Assembly: GCA_051001455.1 (NCBI GenBank)
Contig: JBPCNH010000030.1
Coordinates: forward strand, 137,117 to 201,116
Length of the DNA stretch: 64,000 nucleotides
From: JBPCNH01 sp051001455
GTDB lineage: Bacteria; Actinomycetota; CADDZG01; WHSQ01
Direction of reading: 5' to 3'
Of the stretch, positions 25,567 to 34,900 are shown piece after piece. The position numbers were made by a program, and so were the translations under genes. Numbering within the stretch: position 1 is the stretch's first letter; every line of letters starts with the position of its first letter. The notes below the pieces were generated by a model that was not told where the DNA came from, made no database searches, and was given only the letters and a program-made list of their open reading frames with translations.

Positions 25567-26939
25567 CGGAGCCCTTGCTCCTCAGCCCAGAGCTCCAGTC
25601 TCCGATAAGCCTCGGCCTCGCCGACCTCACCCTCTTCGAGACGGATCTCGAGGAGATACGCGAGGGCCTTCCCCACCACGGGACCCGGCTCCACACCGAG
25701 GTGGTCCATCACCTGCTTGCCGTCGAGCTCTGGACGGATGCGATCGAGAGCCTCTCGTTCCGCGAGCTCGGCGATCCGCTGTTCGAAAGCATCCATCCTC
25801 AACCGCAGGACCTCTGCCCTGCGACGGTTCCGGGTCGTGCAGTCGGCCCGCACGAGGCCGTTCAGTAGGGGAAGCTCAGGGCCGGCGTCGCGCACGTAGC
25901 GGCGCACTGCCGAATCCGTCCAATGATCGTCGTCGTACCCGTGGAACCGGTGATGCAGATAGATCGCCTTCTCCACCTGGTCCACCACGTCGTTCGGATA
26001 GCGAAGGGCTCGCAAGCGCTTCGCCGCCATCTCCGACCCCACCACCTCATGGTGATAGAAGGTCACACCCTCGGAGGTGATCCGTCGTGTCTTCGGCTTA
26101 CCGATGTCGTGCAGGAGCGCTGCGAGTCGAAGCTCCAGTATCGGATCGGTGCGCTCCAACACGGCAAGGGTGTGATGGAACACATCCTTGTGACGATGAA
26201 CGGGATCTTGCTCGAGCTTCAAGGCACCCAGCTCCGGTAAAAAGAACTCGGTGATACCGGTGGAATCGGCAAGCTCCAATGCGCGTCCCGGCTGCCGACC
26301 TAGAAGCAGCTTCGACAACTCCTCTTGGATCCTCTCCGGGGAGATAGTGCCGAGCGTCTCCCGGTGTCGCGCTATGGCATCGAGAGCGTCGTCGGAGATC
26401 TTGAAATCCAGCTGAGAGGCGAATCTGAACGCGCGCAACATCCTCAGCGGATCATCGAGGAAAGAATCATCCGGAGCCACCGGAGTTCGCAGCAGGCGAG
26501 CCTTCAGGTCACTCAGACCGTCGAAGGGATCCACTGCAGTCTTCTCGGGCAGTCGCACGGCCATGGAGTTGACCGTGAAGTCGCGACGGGAAAGGTCGGT
26601 TTCTATGTCCGCCGCGAACTCGACTTCGGGATGCCGCGACGAAGGCTGATACTTCTCGGTACGGAAGGTAGTTATCTCGTAGTCGACTCCTTCGACCAAA
26701 GCTCCGACCGTCCCGTACTTCATCCCCTGTAACCAGACCGACTTCGCGAAAGGCTTCAGTAGATCGAGGGTCTTATCAGGCTCCGCATCCGTAGCGAAGT
26801 CGAGGTCCGGGCTGGAGCGGCCGAGGAAAGCATCGCGGACCGGGCCTCCGACCAGGTAGAGCTCATGCCCCGCGCCTCTGAAAGCACGCGCGAGCCGCAT
26901 GGCTGCTCCATCGTCGGCCAGTACCTGAGCGAGAGACAT
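25563..26939 (-). CDS. cca: CCA tRNA nucleotidyltransferase
   Basis: A 458-residue class II nucleotidyltransferase with an HD domain. The head has LVGGPVRDAFLG and the catalytic pair in DLDFATDAEP, then RRDFTVNSMAVRL and DDPLRMLRAFRFA. The HD motif is LAALLHDIGKPKTR (about residue 250). It adds or repairs the 3' CCA of tRNAs. This matches the observation that the tRNA genes here do not encode CCA. It is the first gene of a cca-methyltransferase operon. Homologue of M. tuberculosis pcnA (Rv3907c). Confidence 0.93.
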   Translation of the reverse strand: MSLAQVLADDGAAMRLARAFRGAGHELYLVGGPVRDAFLGRSSPDLDFATDAEPDKTLDLLKPFAKSVWLQGMKYGTVGALVEGVDYEITTFRTEKYQPSSRHPEVEFAADIETDLSRRDFTVNSMAVRLPEKTAVDPFDGLSDLKARLLRTPVAPDDSFLDDPLRMLRAFRFASQLDFKISDDALDAIARHRETLGTISPERIQEELSKLLLGRQPGRALELADSTGITEFFLPELGALKLEQDPVHRHKDVFHHTLAVLERTDPILELRLAALLHDIGKPKTRRITSEGVTFYHHEVVGSEMAAKRLRALRYPNDVVDQVEKAIYLHHRFHGYDDDHWTDSAVRRYVRDAGPELPLLNGLVRADCTTRNRRRAEVLRLRMDAFEQRIAELAEREALDRIRPELDGKQVMDHLGVEPGPVVGKALAYLLEIRLEEGEVGEAEAYRRLELWAEEQGLR

Positions 26940-27010
26940 GCCAGCACTCTAAGTTAGCCACCTCTCTCCCCTGTGGCCGGGGACGAGGTAGCGCGACCGA
27001 ACCTGGAACG

Positions 27011-28093
27011 TCAGGAGGCGGGCTGCAATCCTTCCGCCCGAAGCGCTATCTGGAAGTCGTGAGCGTTGGTCGCTGCCGCCATGGCGTCTTCGAGGTTCAC
27101 CAGCCCCGAGCGGTACAACGCCAGCAAGGCCTGATCGAACGTCTGCATCCCGTAGAACGACGACTCGGCGACGATGTCATGGATCATGTGGGTCTGCTCG
27201 GCATTGAGGATCAGATCGTGAACCCGCCCATTCATAACGAGCACTTCTACAGCGGGGATGCGGCCCGTACCGTCCTTGCGCGGCAAGAGGCGTTGGGAAA
27301 CGATCCCCTTCAATGATGCCGCTAGAGATACGCGGATCTGCTTCTGCTGATGCGGCGGGAAGAAGTCGATGATCCTGTTCACCGTTTCCGACACGTCGGT
27401 CGTGTGCAGGGTGGACACAACGAAATGGCCGGTCTCTGCAGCTTGTAATGCAGCCTTGACGGTTTCCGAGTCGCGGATCTCTCCGACGAAGATCACATCT
27501 GGATCTTGCCGCATAGCCGCCCTAAGTGCGATCGCGAAGTCCGCGGTGTCGTGCCCGATCTCTCGCTGATTCACGATCGCTTGCCGATCCGGATGCAAGA
27601 TCTCGATCGGGTCCTCGATCGTAAGGATGTGGCATGCACGCGTCGCGTTGATGTGATTGATGACGGCCCCGGTCGTGGTCGTCTTTCCAGACGACGTAGG
27701 ACCGGTCACCAGTAGCATGCCGCGGCGCTCATCCGCCAAGGCTTTCACCGCAGGTGGAAGACCCAGGGTCTCGAAGGCAGGGCTTCCGGGGAGAACGCGC
27801 CGACACGCCATCCCGACACTTCCGCGCTGCCGGAAGACGTTAACGCGGAAACGGCCGAGCCCCTCGCCCGAATACGCGAAGTCGACCTCGCCTTTGTCCT
27901 TGAACTTGGCCGCCTGTTCGTCGTCCATGAGCTCCATGGCGGCACGTTCACAATCCGCAGCCGTCAGGGCCGGAAATTCAGTCTTGAAGAGATGCCCGTT
28001 CACGCGTACGTACGGAGGCCCTCCAGCCTTCACGTGGAGGTCCGATCCCTTGCTATCGACTATGTGACGAAGGAAGTCGTGTATATCGGCCAT
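27011..28093 (-). CDS. pilT: type IV pilus retraction ATPase PilT
   Basis: A 360-residue PilT. Start MADIHDFLRHIVDSKGSDLH, then a PAS-like N-domain. The ATPase has Walker A GPTSSGKTTT (about residue 131), Asp box TIEDPIEI, Walker B DPDVIFVGEIRD and His box HFVVSTLHTTD. C-terminal blocks such as VSQRLLPRKDG and FDQALLALYRSGLV support PilT rather than PilB. It drives pilus disassembly and twitching or DNA uptake. The other pilus genes are not in the window. Confidence 0.94.
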   Translation of the reverse strand: MADIHDFLRHIVDSKGSDLHVKAGGPPYVRVNGHLFKTEFPALTAADCERAAMELMDDEQAAKFKDKGEVDFAYSGEGLGRFRVNVFRQRGSVGMACRRVLPGSPAFETLGLPPAVKALADERRGMLLVTGPTSSGKTTTTGAVINHINATRACHILTIEDPIEILHPDRQAIVNQREIGHDTADFAIALRAAMRQDPDVIFVGEIRDSETVKAALQAAETGHFVVSTLHTTDVSETVNRIIDFFPPHQQKQIRVSLAASLKGIVSQRLLPRKDGTGRIPAVEVLVMNGRVHDLILNAEQTHMIHDIVAESSFYGMQTFDQALLALYRSGLVNLEDAMAAATNAHDFQIALRAEGLQPAS

Positions 28094-28240
28094 ACGTATC
28101 GCGTCCTCCTGCTTCTAGACCTCTGAGTCTGCGCCGCAGTGAATCTCCCGGGGAATGTTGGCGTGCCAGCCCCGCTACAACATCGGCATCGGCCCCTGGC
28201 CGGTTGAGCAGGATCCAGCCTACAGAGAGGTGATAGGGCC

Positions 28241-28266
28241 GTTTCACCCCGGGGTTGCCAGGGTAG
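28241..28266 (+). promoter_or_regulatory. SigB/SigF-type general-stress promoter of the KGG-repeat gene
   Basis: GTTT (28241-28244), 16 nt, GGGTAG (28261-28266), 50 bp before the ATG of the stress protein. GTTT-N15-17-GGGTA is the known consensus for the general stress sigma factors of Gram-positive bacteria (SigB, and SigF in actinobacteria), and KGG-repeat proteins such as B. subtilis GsiB are classic SigB targets. Confidence 0.55.
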
Positions 28267-28315
28267 GAACCTCTAGCCAGAGCAACCAGTTCAGAGGCGG
28301 GGAGGTACACCGCGC

Positions 28316-28552
28316 ATGAGTGACCAGGGAAGCACGGAGAGAGGGCGCCCCATCGTCCAGAGCGAGAAGCCGAGGAAGATGAGCCGGGCGGAAGCAGGGC
28401 GCAAAGGCGGCAAGACGACCAAAGAGCGCTACGGAGAAGAGCACTTCGGCCGGATCGGCAAGATAGGCGGCAAGAAGGGCGGAGAAACGACCAAGGAGCG
28501 CTACGGGTCTGAGTTCTACCAGAAGATCGGTCGCATGGGAGGCTCCAAGTAA
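28316..28552 (+). CDS. KGG-repeat general stress protein (GsiB/Con-10-like)
   Basis: A 78-residue hydrophilic protein with repeated KGG modules: RKGGKTTKERYGEEHFGRIG, KKGGETTKERYGSEFYQKIG, and a final RMGGSK. The modules match the stress-induced KGG family, small unfolded hydrophilins made under starvation, heat or desiccation. GGGGAGG precedes the ATG. Upstream lies a general-stress-type promoter. It stands alone between pilT (divergent) and the DUF6049 gene. Confidence 0.88.
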   Translation: MSDQGSTERGRPIVQSEKPRKMSRAEAGRKGGKTTKERYGEEHFGRIGKIGGKKGGETTKERYGSEFYQKIGRMGGSK

Positions 28553-28610
28553 CACTCCGGATGTCTAGGGGTTCCGCCCGCGCCTAGCGCGACTCCTTAT
28601 CCTGAGGGGC

Positions 28611-30809
28611 ATGTCCGCAGCCCCCGATCGACAGACGGCTCATCCCAGCACGGGAGGACTGCGAGGAAACTCTCTCCCGCAGATCGGGTGGGTCGTCGTC
28701 GTAGTCCTGATCACGTCGCTGGGGAGCGGAGCGCTGGGCCAGACTCCGCTCGATGCTCCGGAAGCCCGGATGGAGCTCGTCGAGCAGCCGGTCTGGTACG
28801 AGCCGGGAGACGAGCTCGGGATCAGCGTCGAGGTCTTCAACCTCGGCACGCAACCTCTCGAGGGATTCAGGATCATAGTCGGGGTGGACGATCTCATCCG
28901 CACCCGCTCCGAACTCGACCTCTTCTTCGATGGCGTTCCTCGCTTCGAACCGAGTCGCATACCGATCGATCTCGACGCATCGATCGAGCCGGGCGGCTCT
29001 CAGGTAGTGAGCATCGACGAGCCTTTGGAGGCCATCCCTACCCTAGGAGCCGCTCGTGAGGCGGGGGTTTACCCGGCCTCCCTCACTCTTCAGGATGCAG
29101 AGGGGACGGTGGATATGGACACCGTCGCCACGCCGTTCATCTTCTACCCCGACGAGCCCGAGACGCCACTGGGCTTGGTGCTTGCGGTCCCATTGAACGC
29201 GGCACCGTTGGCTGCTCCAGACGGCTCCTACAGCAGCGTGAACGATGAAGGTGACCTCACTTCGGTACTCGACCCAGCCGAGGGGCCGAGAGCCGTCGTC
29301 GATGCCCTGCACGAGGCCACCGGGGCCGGTCGAGCGCAGCCTGCAGGGGAACGCAGCTCCAGACGAAGCGCGGGGCCGGATCCCTTACACGTGGCGGTTG
29401 CTCCTACCCCTCGGCTCCTTTCGGAGATCTCCGACTTAGCCTCCGGCTATCGCTCGGGGGATGAACGGGTTGCCGGGGACGAGGCCATCCCGACCCTAGC
29501 CACCGAATTTCTCGAGCTGCTGGCCGAGATCACCACGGCCGGACCGGCGGTGCAACCCCTCCTGGTCCCGTACTCCTTCCCCGATCTGCCTTCGCTGGTC
29601 GCATCGGACCTGCCGATCGAACATCTTGCCCAACAGCTTTCTGCCTCGCGCGACGTCGTGGCTACGACACTCGATCTGCAACTGGGCGGAGAGTGGCTCT
29701 ACGTGCCTGGAGGTCGCTTGGATGCAGTCACCCTGGAGCAACTGCAGCTCCTGGGGTTCGCGAACCACTCGCTCTTCTCGCACACCTCGCTCGTTCCACT
29801 ACCCGAGCCGTCCGGGTGCCCGTCTCTCTCTCCTACATTCACGTGTCCCATCGAGGTGGAGCTGAGCGAGGGAGTATCGAACGGCTTCGTCTCCGATCCC
29901 GGCCTTGTCGAGCGCGCCTCGAGCCTGGAAGGAGATCCACTAGATCGCGTCGCGACCCAGAGGTTGCTCGCTGAAACCGCGATGATCCACGTGGAACTAC
30001 CGGGGACGACCGGGAGGATCATCCAACTGACGATCCCCGCGTCGTGGAACCCATCCAGCGACGCGGCTCGTCATCTCTTGTTGGGACTCCGTGACGCACC
30101 GTGGCTCACTTCTATGACGCCGGCGCAGGCTCTGGCAGAGGCCGAAGGGGAGCTCGTCTCCCGGTCGGTGGATGTAGAAGCGACGCCGGCGCGCGACGCG
30201 CCACCAGAGGAATTCTTCGAGCAGTTACAGAGCTCCACCGCGATCATCGACAGCTACGCGAGCATCCTTCCGGCGGGAAACGAGAGGATCGCACGACTGC
30301 GGCGCAACCTGCTCGTCGCGACGAGTAGGAACCTGTGGGGAGATCTCGATCTAGCCGCCTCGTATTTCAGGGAATCCCGCACGGAGGCCGAAGAGGCGAT
30401 GCAAAACATCTCCATCGAGCTCGCCCAAGATTTCACGCTCACCTCCCGCGAGGGCCAGGTTCAATTGCGCGTCACTAACGACACCCAGGGCCCCGTCCGA
30501 CTGAACATCATCTTCGTCTCGGACGGGCTTGAGTTCGAGGAGAACGAAACCACCGAGATCTTCGAACCGGGAAGTCGATTACTCGAACTGAAAACGGTGG
30601 CTCGAGGAAGTGGAGTCTTTCGCTTAGATACGAGAGTCGAGACGCCAGAGGGTGGCTACCTCATCGACGAGAAGCACACGGTGATCCGGTCGACGAGTTT
30701 CAACCAGATCGCCTTGGCGATCACCATCGGAGCACTCATATTCCTGGTGCTCTTCTATCTTGTTCGCGCAGCTCGACGACGGAGTCACAAGAAGGCGGTC
30801 GAAGCTTGA
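28611..30809 (+). CDS. DUF6049 family membrane-anchored protein
   Basis: A 732-residue exported protein equivalent to M. tuberculosis Rv3909, always beside murJ. A basic N-terminus and signal/anchor helix (about 25-44) lead to a large extracellular region with Ig-like beta segments (VEVFNLGTQPLEGFRIIV and LRVTNDTQGPVRLNI). A C-terminal membrane helix (about 703-722) and short basic tail (RRRSHKK) follow. Role unknown; the link to MurJ suggests cell-wall precursor export or its control. Its TGA overlaps the TTG start of murJ. Confidence 0.85.
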   Translation: MSAAPDRQTAHPSTGGLRGNSLPQIGWVVVVVLITSLGSGALGQTPLDAPEARMELVEQPVWYEPGDELGISVEVFNLGTQPLEGFRIIVGVDDLIRTRSELDLFFDGVPRFEPSRIPIDLDASIEPGGSQVVSIDEPLEAIPTLGAAREAGVYPASLTLQDAEGTVDMDTVATPFIFYPDEPETPLGLVLAVPLNAAPLAAPDGSYSSVNDEGDLTSVLDPAEGPRAVVDALHEATGAGRAQPAGERSSRRSAGPDPLHVAVAPTPRLLSEISDLASGYRSGDERVAGDEAIPTLATEFLELLAEITTAGPAVQPLLVPYSFPDLPSLVASDLPIEHLAQQLSASRDVVATTLDLQLGGEWLYVPGGRLDAVTLEQLQLLGFANHSLFSHTSLVPLPEPSGCPSLSPTFTCPIEVELSEGVSNGFVSDPGLVERASSLEGDPLDRVATQRLLAETAMIHVELPGTTGRIIQLTIPASWNPSSDAARHLLLGLRDAPWLTSMTPAQALAEAEGELVSRSVDVEATPARDAPPEEFFEQLQSSTAIIDSYASILPAGNERIARLRRNLLVATSRNLWGDLDLAASYFRESRTEAEEAMQNISIELAQDFTLTSREGQVQLRVTNDTQGPVRLNIIFVSDGLEFEENETTEIFEPGSRLLELKTVARGSGVFRLDTRVETPEGGYLIDEKHTVIRSTSFNQIALAITIGALIFLVLFYLVRAARRRSHKKAVEA

Positions 30810-32413
30810 CCTCACTCAAACGAGCCACCGCCGTGATGACGTTCGGCACGGTTCTCTCGAGAGTCACCGGGTTGATCCGGATCGCAGCGATCGCAGCCGC
30901 TCTAGGAGTCACCGAGAGTCGACTTCCCGACACTTACAACCTCGGGAACACAGCACCGAACATCATCTACGAATTGATCCTCGGAGGAGTGCTTACTTCG
31001 GTCTTCGTTCCCGTGTTCGTAGAGCTTCTCGAGAAGGAAGGGCGGGAACGAGCTTGGGAGGTTGCCAGTGCCCTGATCAATGTTGCCGTCGCCGTATTGA
31101 CCGCTATAGCGACTTTGGGGGTGTTGGCAGCCCCCCTGATCGCCAAGATCTACTCGTCTCGGCTGCAGGGAGCCGATGCGGCGCTGCAGGAAGAAACCCT
31201 GACCTTCCTATTACGTCTCTTCATTCCGCAGATCATCTTCTACGGATTGACGGCGATGACTGCGGGGCTACTGAACGCGCACAAGCGCTTCGGAGCGCCG
31301 ATGTACACCCCGATCCTCAACAACCTCGCAGTGACCGCGGTGTTCGTCTTCTTCGCTAAAGCTTATGGAGCGGTCGGCTTACGCGACGTGTCGACCGGAC
31401 AACTCTGGCTGATCGGACTCGGAACGACTGCAGGCGTAGCGATCATGGCGGTAACGCAACTCCCATTCCTTCGCGGGCTCGGTCGCTACCGCTTGACTTT
31501 CTCGCTATCGCATCCCTCGATCAGAAAACTCGGCCGACTTTCGATCTTCGTGACCGGTTACGTCATCGCCAACCAGATCGGCTACCTAGTCGTGCAGATC
31601 CTGGCCAACGGTCAAGAAGGTGGCTACTCCGCCTATATCAACGCCTTCACGTTCTTCATGCTGCCTCACGGACTGTTCGCGGTCTCCGTGATCACCGCGC
31701 TCCTGCCGGGGATGAGCGGTCACGCGCTTAATGCAAGATGGGACGAGTTCCGTCAGCAGCTGTCTACAGGGGTACGCGCTACGACCTTGCTAGTGCTTCC
31801 CGCCGCCGTCGGATATTTCGTGCTCGGAGAACCGATAGTGCGTTTCCTATTGGAGCGCGGAGTGGTGACTCCTGAATCGACCGAACTCGTCGCCGGTGTT
31901 CTTCGTTTCTTCGTTCTCGGACTTCTGCCCTTCTCGATCTACCAGCTATTCCTCAGAGCCTTCTATTCGATGCAAGACACGAAAACTCCGTTCCTCATCA
32001 ACTGCGCAGCCGTCGCGCTGAATACGGCCATCAACATCCCGATGTTCTATCTCCTGCAGGTCCGAGGGCTCGCTGCCGGACATGCCATCGCATACACATT
32101 CGGGATCGGGGTTCAGGCTTTCGTGCTGAGTAAACGCATCGGGGGACTCGATGGCGCTCGCATCAAGCGATCCATGCTTCGCATAGCGGCCGCCGCTATA
32201 GGGATGGGCTTGGTGGTTTGGATCGCAGGGAATGTGCTTGAAGACGCGCTGGGCCAAAGCTTCGTAGGCCAGATCGCTACCTTAGTCGTCTCGGTCGGCA
32301 TCGGAACCCTGGCGTACCTTGGACTCGGCGTTGCCTTAAAGGTGGAAGAGTTGGGGTTGATCCGTGATCTTCTGGGGCGGAGATTCAAGCGGACGCCGGA
32401 AGGAGGCCGATAA
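30806..32413 (+). CDS. murJ: lipid II flippase MurJ
   Basis: A 535-residue MurJ/MviN with about 14 membrane helices. Signatures are the N-terminal TFGTVLSRVTGLIRIAAIA, then NTAPNIIYELILGGVLTSVF and GLLPFSIYQLFLRAFYSMQD. It moves lipid-linked peptidoglycan precursor across the membrane. It starts at TTG 30806, overlapping the DUF6049 stop (TTGA). In M. tuberculosis the homologue (Rv3910) is fused to a pseudokinase and a sugar-binding domain; here those parts are in a separate gene two ORFs downstream. Confidence 0.93.
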   Translation: MTSLKRATAVMTFGTVLSRVTGLIRIAAIAAALGVTESRLPDTYNLGNTAPNIIYELILGGVLTSVFVPVFVELLEKEGRERAWEVASALINVAVAVLTAIATLGVLAAPLIAKIYSSRLQGADAALQEETLTFLLRLFIPQIIFYGLTAMTAGLLNAHKRFGAPMYTPILNNLAVTAVFVFFAKAYGAVGLRDVSTGQLWLIGLGTTAGVAIMAVTQLPFLRGLGRYRLTFSLSHPSIRKLGRLSIFVTGYVIANQIGYLVVQILANGQEGGYSAYINAFTFFMLPHGLFAVSVITALLPGMSGHALNARWDEFRQQLSTGVRATTLLVLPAAVGYFVLGEPIVRFLLERGVVTPESTELVAGVLRFFVLGLLPFSIYQLFLRAFYSMQDTKTPFLINCAAVALNTAINIPMFYLLQVRGLAAGHAIAYTFGIGVQAFVLSKRIGGLDGARIKRSMLRIAAAAIGMGLVVWIAGNVLEDALGQSFVGQIATLVVSVGIGTLAYLGLGVALKVEELGLIRDLLGRRFKRTPEGGR

Positions 32414-32419
32414 GCGACG

Positions 32420-32809
32420 ATGTCACAGCTATTGAGAGATGAACGCGGGATCCTGGTCGGGTGGCTCGTGCGGCTCGTGCTCGGCTTCGCCGTCGTCGGG
32501 GTGATCCTTTTCGACGTCGGCTCGATATTCGTGAACTTCTTCAACCTCGACTCGACCGCCAACGAGATCGCAGTGGCAGTCGCCTTGGACACCGATCAGC
32601 GCCGGACGCTGCCGCAGCAGCCGGCGCTGGAAGTGAAAGCTCGTGAATTAGCCGAGGCGGCAGATGCTCGGCTGGTAAGCCTCACCCTCGAGGATCGGAC
32701 GGTCATCGTGACGCTACGACGCCGGGCCGACACCTTGGTTGTAGATCGGATAGGCCCGATCCGCGACTGGGGACTCGCAACCGCAGACGGCCGCTCAGCT
32801 ACCCAATAG
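32420..32809 (+). CDS. hypothetical single-pass membrane protein
   Basis: A 129-residue protein with one long N-terminal hydrophobic segment (about 10-38) and a soluble remainder with an Arg-rich region (VTLRRRADTLVVDRIG). The layout resembles small TadE-like pseudopilin or envelope proteins but no family signature is clear. It lies 6 bp after murJ and 14 bp before the kinase gene, so it belongs to that operon. Confidence 0.65.
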   Translation: MSQLLRDERGILVGWLVRLVLGFAVVGVILFDVGSIFVNFFNLDSTANEIAVAVALDTDQRRTLPQQPALEVKARELAEAADARLVSLTLEDRTVIVTLRRRADTLVVDRIGPIRDWGLATADGRSATQ

Positions 32810-32823
32810 CATCCTTCCTGACG

Positions 32824-34335
32824 ATGTCCCTTGACGCGACCACCCTCGTAGAGCGCTACGTCCTCGAATCCACGATCGCGACCGGTGGCATGGGGACGGT
32901 ATGGCGAGCGCGAGATGACGTCCTCGCCAGGACGGTCGCGGTCAAGGTTCTCCTTCCGCACCTCGCCGAGGACGCTGCGTTCCTCAGCCGCTTCCGAAGG
33001 GAGGCGCTCGCCGCCGCACGGCTCACGCATCCGAACATAGTGGCGATCTACGATACGGGGAAGGACGCGGAGGGGGACGGTCCGGACCAGCATTTCATCG
33101 TCATGGAGTACTGCGGCGGAGGAACCCTTCTCGACCTTCTCGAGAAGAGCGGTCCGTTGGCGGCGGAGCGGGCGATCGACATCTCTGCCACGATCTGTGA
33201 GGCCCTCAGTTACGCGCATGGGTCCGGTATCACTCACCGGGACATCAAGCCCGCCAACGTATTGCTGACCGACACGGGAACACTCAAAGTCGCAGATTTC
33301 GGGATCGCGAAAGCAGCTTTCGCCTCGGGAGACATCGCGACAACGGGAACGATCCTCGGGACGGTCACCTACCTGTCGCCGGAACAGGCAGCGGGCGAAG
33401 AACCGGGTCCCGCCGCGGATCTGTACTCGTTAGGCGTCGTCACGTATCAACTCGTCGCGGGGCGCCTTCCCTTCAATGAGGGAACGGACATCGCTACCGC
33501 CCTCAGCCACCTCCACCGCGACCCACCGCCACTGAGAGCCATCCGAGCGGGTGTCCCCAGAGCTCTCGATGCCGCGGTGATGAAAGCGTTGGCCAAAGAC
33601 CCCGGATCACGCTATGACTCCGCCGACGCCATGAGGAGCGCCCTGTTATCAGCCGTCGGGTCCATGGGAACAAGCCCAACCGTCGGTTATCGAACCCCGG
33701 CACAGCTCGAGCCACCTAGGGACGGTGACGGCACGCCGCCGGGTGGCTTCCTCAAGACCGAGGGACATCGGATCGCCCCGATCATCCTTCTCGTGATAGC
33801 CGCCGTTATCGCGGCAGCTCTGATCGCCGGTGTGGCCACGCAAGACGCCGGGGACGACGATGGGAACCGCGGCGGCGGCGGGGGGAACCGTGCCGCAGGG
33901 GAGGCCGTGCAGATCGAGGATGCACGTGATTTCGACCCCTCGGCGGGCGACGGTGAGCACCCCGAACTGGTGAACGACGCATTCGACGACGATCCCAGTA
34001 CTTCGTGGCGCACGGAGACCTACCAGGCGAGCTTCTCTCTGATCGGAAAACCCGGTGTCGGCCTAGTCTTCGATCTCGGGGAGGTCGTTTCGATCGGCGA
34101 GATCACCGTCACGTTCGACGCGCCTGGGTACGGGATCGAGATCCGCGCGAGCAACGAAGATGGTGAGCAGGAAGACGACTTCTCATCTGTGACCGATAAC
34201 GGCAGCGTGGAACGAGAGCAGACCTTCAGCATCGACGGGGCAGAAGGCCGCTACTGGTTGATCTGGATCACGAGCCTGCAGGGACAAGGTGGGGGGCGAG
34301 CACATATCGCCGAGGTCGAATTCATTGGAGGCTGA
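32824..34335 (+). CDS. membrane Ser/Thr protein kinase with extracellular discoidin-like domain
   Basis: A 503-residue PknB-type kinase. Gly loop ATGGMGTVW, ATP lysine K41 in VAVKV, catalytic HRDIKPAN (about 137) and DFGIAKA are all intact. A membrane helix follows (about 317-340), then a Gly/Asn linker and a 130-residue extracellular beta domain (PELVNDAFDDDPSTSWRTE, VFDLGEVVSIGEITVTF) like the F5/8-C-type domain ending M. tuberculosis MurJ (Rv3910). So this gene carries the two modules fused to MurJ there, but with a complete kinase. It probably senses wall precursors or glycans and phosphorylates wall-synthesis regulators. Confidence 0.9.
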   Translation: MSLDATTLVERYVLESTIATGGMGTVWRARDDVLARTVAVKVLLPHLAEDAAFLSRFRREALAAARLTHPNIVAIYDTGKDAEGDGPDQHFIVMEYCGGGTLLDLLEKSGPLAAERAIDISATICEALSYAHGSGITHRDIKPANVLLTDTGTLKVADFGIAKAAFASGDIATTGTILGTVTYLSPEQAAGEEPGPAADLYSLGVVTYQLVAGRLPFNEGTDIATALSHLHRDPPPLRAIRAGVPRALDAAVMKALAKDPGSRYDSADAMRSALLSAVGSMGTSPTVGYRTPAQLEPPRDGDGTPPGGFLKTEGHRIAPIILLVIAAVIAAALIAGVATQDAGDDDGNRGGGGGNRAAGEAVQIEDARDFDPSAGDGEHPELVNDAFDDDPSTSWRTETYQASFSLIGKPGVGLVFDLGEVVSIGEITVTFDAPGYGIEIRASNEDGEQEDDFSSVTDNGSVEREQTFSIDGAEGRYWLIWITSLQGQGGGRAHIAEVEFIGG

Positions 34336-34900
34336 GGAAGTAGACGACGCTGCGCTGCTCAAGCGCGCTGCCGGCGGCGACGAAGACGCGTTCACCCAGT
34401 TGATGAGGCGCCACGAGGACCGCATCTTCGCGCTCGCATCGAGGATCACCGGCGACCGCCACGACGCTCTCGATGCCACGCAAGACACTTTTATCTCTGC
34501 GTTTCGGCGCGCCGGGTCTTTCCGGGGTGAATCGCAATTCTCAACATGGCTGTACAGGATCGCGGTGAACGCGTCCAAAGACGTCCTCCGTCGCAAGAGT
34601 CGCTCGCCGGTCCCGCAGGAAGATGACATCACCGACCAAGGAAGGTCGTCCACGGACAGATCCATCGACGACCAGGTGATCGACCGCATGCAGATCGGCA
34701 GCGCTCTCGCGGCGCTTCCTGAGGAATACCGCGCCGCCGTAGCGATGCACGATCTCGGTGGCATCCCGTATGAAGAGATCTCTCGTCTCACGGGGGCGGC
34801 GATAGGAACGGTCAAGTCCCGGATCAGCCGCGGTCGCAAGCAGCTCGCGGAACTCTTGGAACAAGGCGGCAGGCTCGGGGCGTCAAAGGAAGAGACATGA
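34325..34900 (+). CDS. sigM: ECF sigma factor (SigM-like)
   Basis: About 191 residues. Region 2 is DAFTQLMRRHEDRIFALASR and ALDATQDTFISAFRRAGSF; region 4 is ALAALPEEYRAAVAMHDLGG and IGTVKSRISRGRKQLAELL. I place the start at TTG 34325, overlapping the end of the kinase gene; a GTG at 34289 would add 12 residues. The order murJ, sigma, anti-sigma, trxB equals M. tuberculosis Rv3910-sigM-rsmA-trxB2. It directs RNA polymerase to envelope or redox stress genes; held inactive by the next gene's product. Confidence 0.88.
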   Translation: MEAEEVDDAALLKRAAGGDEDAFTQLMRRHEDRIFALASRITGDRHDALDATQDTFISAFRRAGSFRGESQFSTWLYRIAVNASKDVLRRKSRSPVPQEDDITDQGRSSTDRSIDDQVIDRMQIGSALAALPEEYRAAVAMHDLGGIPYEEISRLTGAAIGTVKSRISRGRKQLAELLEQGGRLGASKEET

